Shown one piece after another: positions 62,601 through 64,000 of a stretch of 64,000 nt of DNA. How positions within the stretch are numbered: position 1 is the stretch's first letter; every line of letters starts with the position of its first letter. A program made the translations under genes and the position numbers. The notes below the pieces were generated by a model. The model was not told the DNA's origin and did not search any database. It saw only the letters and a list, made by a program, of their open reading frames with translations. This DNA comes from Hirudo medicinalis. Lineage: Eukaryota; Annelida; Clitellata; Hirudinida; Hirudinidae. Location: contig MPNW01000103.1 of the NCBI GenBank assembly GCA_011800805.1, positions 65,236-129,235 of the forward strand. Reading direction: 5' to 3'.

Positions 62601-63880
62601 CCGAGCTATTTTAGGATCGCTGACGTCACGCAGAATTATAACCCAGTCGTTCAAGGACTCAGTAACAGAATTTGTAAAAGTTCCTTCGCAAGTTCTTGCG
62701 TGGGCAGAGTAAGTGGATTCTCACAAATGATAGATCGATTAAAAAGTGCTTTCGACACTCAAAAAATCGGTTAATTGCACTTGCAATTGCAATAAATGTA
62801 TGTATAAATATAAGAAATCAACGTGATATAGTAAACGGTGATAAATAATTTGCTTAATTTTGTAAAATTAACTAAAAAATTTTTTTAATCTCGCCACCGC
62901 ATCGTGCTCACACTTTTATACGTGTGTATTTATATTTGCAATTCACTCTTTAAAAAACATTTCACCGCTAAACGGACAATATTCAACTTCAGATGTTCGA
63001 CATCGCATTTGCCATCGACGGATACGTGTCAGCCTCCGACTGGAACAACTACAAGAACTTCCTCACGCGATTCATCGGCGCACTCGATCTTCCTTAACGA
63101 AAATATCTCTCATCCAATACTGGAGCACTGCACAACTCATAATCAACTTCAACCAGTTCTTCAACGACAAGAACGGTTTGATGAACACCATTTCAAATCT
63201 GCCTCCCCCTTCCTCGTTCAGACAAAACTCCAACTTGGAAAGTGCCCTCACACTGGCAGCCTCTTCTGCTTTTACCATTCAAAATGGCGACAGGAACGAT
63301 GTTCCGAATATTTTAATAATCATCGCTGCCAACGGGTTAGAAGCTGGAGTTGTTAATTGAAGCGTTGTTGACGAACATCATAAATTATTAAGTAGATTTT
63401 ATTTTTTATATTTTCCTTCGCTTCTCGTTTCACGCTGAGTTTCAAGATTGAGTTTGAAGTACAATTGAAAGGACGGATTCAAGTGTCATGAGAATAATGC
63501 GAACAAATGAGAACAAATAATGCATTCGCATTGCATGTCTCTAGCATCTTCGACACTTTCTAGAAAGTATTGTGGAAGCATGAAATAGAAATATTAAGTT
63601 ATTTTTAAACAATTGTAATTTAAAAAAGTAATAATAAACGTTAAATTGCAGTTACACATCGACATCGACCAGCATTCAGTCTCAAGCAGACGTATTGAAA
63701 AATAGCGGCGTCTTTATCTATTCGTTTGCACTGAGAGAAAGTGGTTTCCCCCAGGCAGACCTCAGATCCACCTCCTCACATCCTCACCTGCAGTACAAAC
63801 AATGGGGTTTTGCAGATTTAACGTCGACTGGATTTGACAATTCCCTCTATGACGACATCTGCCAGCCTCTCCTTGGTTAG
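51761..63880 (+). CDS. VWA-collagen-EGF-VWA-VWA extracellular matrix protein
   Basis: Twenty-five exons give about 1532 codons: 51761-51818, 52099-52291, 52463-52763, 53126-53213, 53421-53501, 53695-53847, 54273-54404, 54652-54813, 55524-55703, 56032-56280, 56493-56672, 56744-57067, 57182-57307, 57449-57628, 57845-58024, 58180-58359, 58991-59206, 60029-60172, 60310-60444, 60817-60951, 61341-61563, 61721-61910, 62493-62708, 62993-63335, 63652-63880. Order: signal peptide ([18 protein letters not shown]); VWA 1 (about 22-184; [19 protein letters not shown]); Gly-X-Y collagen region (about 234-1080) with a few short interruptions; one EGF module (about 1088-1132; [20 protein letters not shown]); VWA 2 with an intact MIDAS (DSSFS); VWA 3. 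Collagen exons start and end inside Gly codons (phase 1). It most resembles collagen VI/FACIT or matrilin-like proteins; I cannot assign an orthologue. A one-base frameshift lies near 63094. The end is uncertain: TAG at 63878-63880, but a GT donor at 63876 is possible. Confidence 0.88.
52909..52914 (+). promoter_or_regulatory. intronic AATAAA after collagen-gene exon 3
   Basis: If the donor at 52764 is skipped, the frame continues 23 codons to TAA at 52830-52832, and AATAAA follows 77 bases later. This could end a short VWA-only transcript; it may also be chance in AT-rich DNA. Confidence 0.3.
53517..53600. repeat. TTA microsatellite, about 26 units
   Basis: The longest simple repeat in the window lies 16 bases into the intron after the first collagenous exon (53421-53501). 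Confidence 0.95.
59312..59456 (+). mobile_element. tRNA-derived SINE, copy B (collagen intron 17)
   Basis: Head with A box GTTGGCCGAATTGG (about 59319) and a decayed B box (GTGTTCACAACTC). It ends GGGGCGCTATGTAAATG. The region ATGTGTCRTGTTC..AAC.CAGCCT is shared with copy A. The internal body is shorter than in A or C. Confidence 0.65.
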
Positions 63881-63915
63881 GATTCATCAACAAGGATTCA
63901 TCTTAAAGCTAATCA

Positions 63916-63921
63916 AATAAA
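63916..63921 (+). terminator. AATAAA after the collagen-gene stop
   Basis: A polyadenylation-like signal lies about 37 bases past the TAG at 63878-63880 and mildly supports that codon as the real end. Confidence 0.4.
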
Positions 63922-64000
63922 TCACGTGTCTTTGTGATTAGACACCTATTTGTTTACAAGCAGTTCTACAAATGTACATGTTGCACAAATGCTATTAATT

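Noticed and set aside
1..64000. CRISPR arrays, operons, riboswitches, bacterial-type genes
   Set aside because: The window is eukaryotic throughout. The regular repeats are microsatellites, minisatellites or coding repeats.

Overview
The window reads as nuclear DNA of an invertebrate animal. It is AT-rich, its genes are split by many short introns, and its products are animal-specific (ASPM, a DH-PH-FYVE Rho exchange factor, a collagen with VWA and EGF modules, a KEN-domain protein). Non-LTR retrotransposon debris, tRNA-derived SINEs and (ATT)n microsatellites fill the gaps. I cannot name the phylum or species. The exon models below come from reading frames, GT/GC-AG splice sites, phase bookkeeping and family resemblance. 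No transcript or database search was available.

Layout. 1-1150 holds fragments of a CR1/jockey-like LINE, possibly interrupted by a solo LTR. 1551-4017 (minus) is the 5' half of an MFSD10-type transporter. 6652-21366 (plus) is a complete-looking ASPM/abnormal spindle gene of 16 coding exons and about 2936 codons. 22646-24818 (minus) is the kinase plus KEN-endonuclease part of an IRE1/RNase L-like gene whose kinase looks dead and whose nuclease looks intact. 25020-27717 is repeat-rich. 27718-35826 (minus) is a compact FGD-like RhoGEF of 15 coding exons. 38357-43531 and 44828-48091 (plus) are two tandem paralogues of a single-pass membrane protein I do not recognise: signal peptide, beta-propeller-like ectodomain, Thr-rich stalk, transmembrane helix, short basic tail. 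Each has eight exons with identical intron phases. 51761-63880 (plus) is a VWA-collagen-EGF-VWA-VWA protein of at least 25 exons.

The genes do not form an operon and have unrelated jobs: spindle poles (ASPM), RNA cleavage (KEN), Cdc42/Rho signalling at membranes (FGD-like), cell surface (tandem pair) and extracellular matrix (collagen). The tandem pair is the best candidate for an undescribed family; the kinase-dead KEN protein is the best candidate for unusual biochemistry.

Assembly notes. Two exact 127-bp duplications, each separated by one N (12574-12828 and 28971-29225), look like unmerged contig overlaps rather than biology. The second falsely duplicates an exon. A one-base frameshift breaks the third VWA domain of the collagen gene near 63094. 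At least two, probably three, introns appear to use GC donors.
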